From Tigriopus japonicus (taxonomy: Eukaryota > Arthropoda > Copepoda > Harpacticoida > Harpacticidae): DNA of 64,000 nucleotides. The position numbers were made by a program, and so were the translations under genes. Each line of letters starts with the position of its first letter. The first letter of the stretch is position 1. A model generated the notes under the pieces. The model made no database searches, was not told the DNA's origin, and saw only the letters and a list, made by a program, of their open reading frames with translations. The stretch covers positions 5,334,872 to 5,398,871 of the forward strand of contig CM021318.1 in NCBI GenBank assembly GCA_010645155.1. Direction: 5' to 3'. Of this stretch, positions 62,401 to 64,000 are shown one piece after another.

Positions 62401-63066
62401 CTGCCAGTCGAACACGAATACGAATGGAACCACTACCACGTACTTGAGAAGTTCCATAGACTGGCTTGGTGGGCTTAGCTTGGCTCTACTAGTACCTACT
62501 CTCCCATTTCAAAGTGAGAACATCATGCAGGAAATAAAATGTGCGGACATACCCTTTTCAGTGAACTGAACATCCTGCGTACGTCCAAAGGAGGAAGGGA
62601 TATCTCTCCGCACAACAAGTCACCCTCCCTCCCTCCATCCTACCCTCCCCTTTTTAGACGGTTTTTACTGGGGAAGGGAGCGATGTAAGTGGGTAGTATC
62701 TCTCAAGCCTTGAGCACTCAGTCCATCGACCCTCGGGATCGCGGTCGTAAACGAAGAAAAACATATATCAATGCAAGAAACCCTCGCACTCATTCCAATA
62801 TTCAATCGAAAGATTCGAGAACCCTTCGACTTCATCTTCCAAGAAGTCTGTCTTTACATTGGCAATCGGAATCCGGCGACAAGACGCACCCAAGCACGCA
62901 CGCAACACAAAGAGAACGAAAGGAGCCCTTGATGATCGTTTGTGTACTAGTTTTCGCACATGTCTCATTTGACTTGGAAAATGGGTCTCCCCCCTTCTTC
63001 ATTCTCCTCCTCGTTCTCATTCAATTTGCAATGTCTTGTGGCCTTGCCGAAAGCCCACTGCGTAAG

Positions 63067-63092
63067 GCAAGCAAGCAAGCAAGCAAGCAAGC
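63067..63092. repeat. GCAA tetranucleotide microsatellite
   Basis: Six perfect units. It creates the Lys-Gln-Ala-Ser periodicity in the plus-strand frame that crosses it. Confidence 0.9.
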
Positions 63093-63245
63093 AGTCAGCT
63101 TGTCGAAATTGATTGTAATTGACACCAATTTTCCACTTAACGCTATTGTACCCCCAATGCATTGCGGGCTGAGAATAACGACAAAAATACCCACGCTTCT
63201 TCTTCTTCTTCGGTTTCTTCTAGAGTCGTGCCTGATTATCAATTG

Positions 63246-63273
63246 CATTCATTCATTCATCCATCCATCCATG
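63246..63273. repeat. Compound ATTC/ATCC microsatellite
   Basis: About three ATTC units pass into three ATCC units, the usual sign of point mutation followed by spread within an array. Confidence 0.88.
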
Positions 63274-64000
63274 ATGTGAACCACGTGCCGTGAAACCTCT
63301 CGGAATTCGGACATCAAAGGGTTTTTGCCTCGGGCTTTGTTCAAAGAGGCACAAAAAAATCTAATTGCTTTGTCAATCAATTTATGTTCCCCCAATCTGG
63401 ATTGTCCGCATATCCAAGACCAGAAAATGAAGACTGAGAGTGGCAAATTTCCCTCAAGGACAAATCCCGACTCTTTTCGTTTGTCTCCAATGCGTGTTCA
63501 ATTCATTGCCTCAGTTCGTTCCTTGAATGCATAATCGGCCAACATTAGGCACAACTGGCAAGCGCAATTTTCGGTGTCATTGCCGAACATTTGCGTTTGT
63601 TAAGGAAGGGTGCCTGTATCGTTGCTCTTCGTCCCTTCAAGGATCTCCATTTTTGAAGTGAAGCCTCGACCACCAAATTTGTCCGCCTACTATAATACCC
63701 TTCTAATAGTATTTGGGAGCTTTCCGTACTTCCTCTTCGAGGGATGAATGACTCACTGGAATTCTTCCCCATGACTCTCACTTTAAGTCCAAAATAACGA
63801 CTCTCGTTCATGACTTGGGTAGAAAGAAGGCTGGGATGAGAAGAGCTTGAATTGAGCTGGTGTTGAACATATAATCATACTTCGCACTTGGGCTTGTTCG
63901 AGGTAAAATGACTAGAGACTACTTTGTACTGTTTCTCGATTCGAGTCGGGTTTGACGAAGAACCGCGTATGTTAGTCTTCAAAATTGAGGTAGTTGAGTA

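Larger units (their letters stand above)
58105..64000. other. Spacer, no gene recognised
   Basis: About 5.9 kb to the right edge. It contains one candidate terminal exon (58602-58774), ATCC runs (59446-59474 and 63246-63273), a GCAA run (63067-63092) and a CA-rich tract near 60812-60830. The 196-codon plus-strand frame 62689-63279 is crossed by three minus-strand frames, contains the GCAA run and shows no known motif. Confidence 0.5.

Noticed and set aside
62689..63279. 196-codon plus-strand frame
   Set aside because: It is built partly on the GCAA and ATTC/ATCC microsatellites, and no family resemblance is seen.

Overview
This is a eukaryotic nuclear scaffold, most likely from an arthropod. 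A copepod or other crustacean is my guess from the mix of mariner and hAT elements, the many short microsatellites and the moderate GC content, but nothing in the window proves it. There are two assembly gaps (9990-10092 and 44940-45136). I see no operons, no rRNA, no CRISPR array and no bacterial or phage gene.

Layout. Positions 1-667 on the minus strand hold the first 222 codons of EFL1 (elongation factor-like GTPase 1), running off the left edge. This is the only host gene I can name. About 63 kb of non-coding sequence follows. Its open frames are short, overlap on both strands and are low in complexity. Two short open segments next to splice-like signals (45513-45695 and 58602-58774, both minus strand) are listed at low confidence.

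The best-supported content beyond EFL1 is mobile DNA. At 24400-26919 four DNA transposons are nested and can be separated by their target duplications. A hAT-type element (family A, 24408-26911) was entered by a second hAT-type element (family B, 24562-26840). That one was entered by a 1282-bp mariner (24756-26037) and by a 542-bp element with 8-bp target duplications (26154-26695). The mariner transposase frame is full length and broken only by two TAG codons. A solitary family B copy at 57818-58096 preserves the site where the 542-bp element landed in its relative. Family A also occurs at 3379-3623 and 32633-33108; the latter carries a further inverted-repeat insert. A 605-bp internally deleted mariner of a different lineage lies at 14623-15227, inside an older minisatellite. 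A ~210-bp foldback lies at 55679-55891.

The rest is spacer with microsatellites (the longest is a perfect 22-unit AGT array at 39571-39636), pyrimidine tracts and a scattered palindromic motif (GTACGTA/TACGTAC) that appears several times more often than chance. The second gap is flanked by a 35-bp inverted repeat, so the missing sequence is probably a palindrome or an element with terminal inverted repeats.

How the parts relate: EFL1 is a housekeeping ribosome-biogenesis gene with its 5' end facing the spacer. The transposons are independent insertions, all non-autonomous or inactivated. The mariner cannot make full-length transposase without stop-codon readthrough, and the hAT-type elements show no recognisable transposase, so they would depend on proteins encoded elsewhere.
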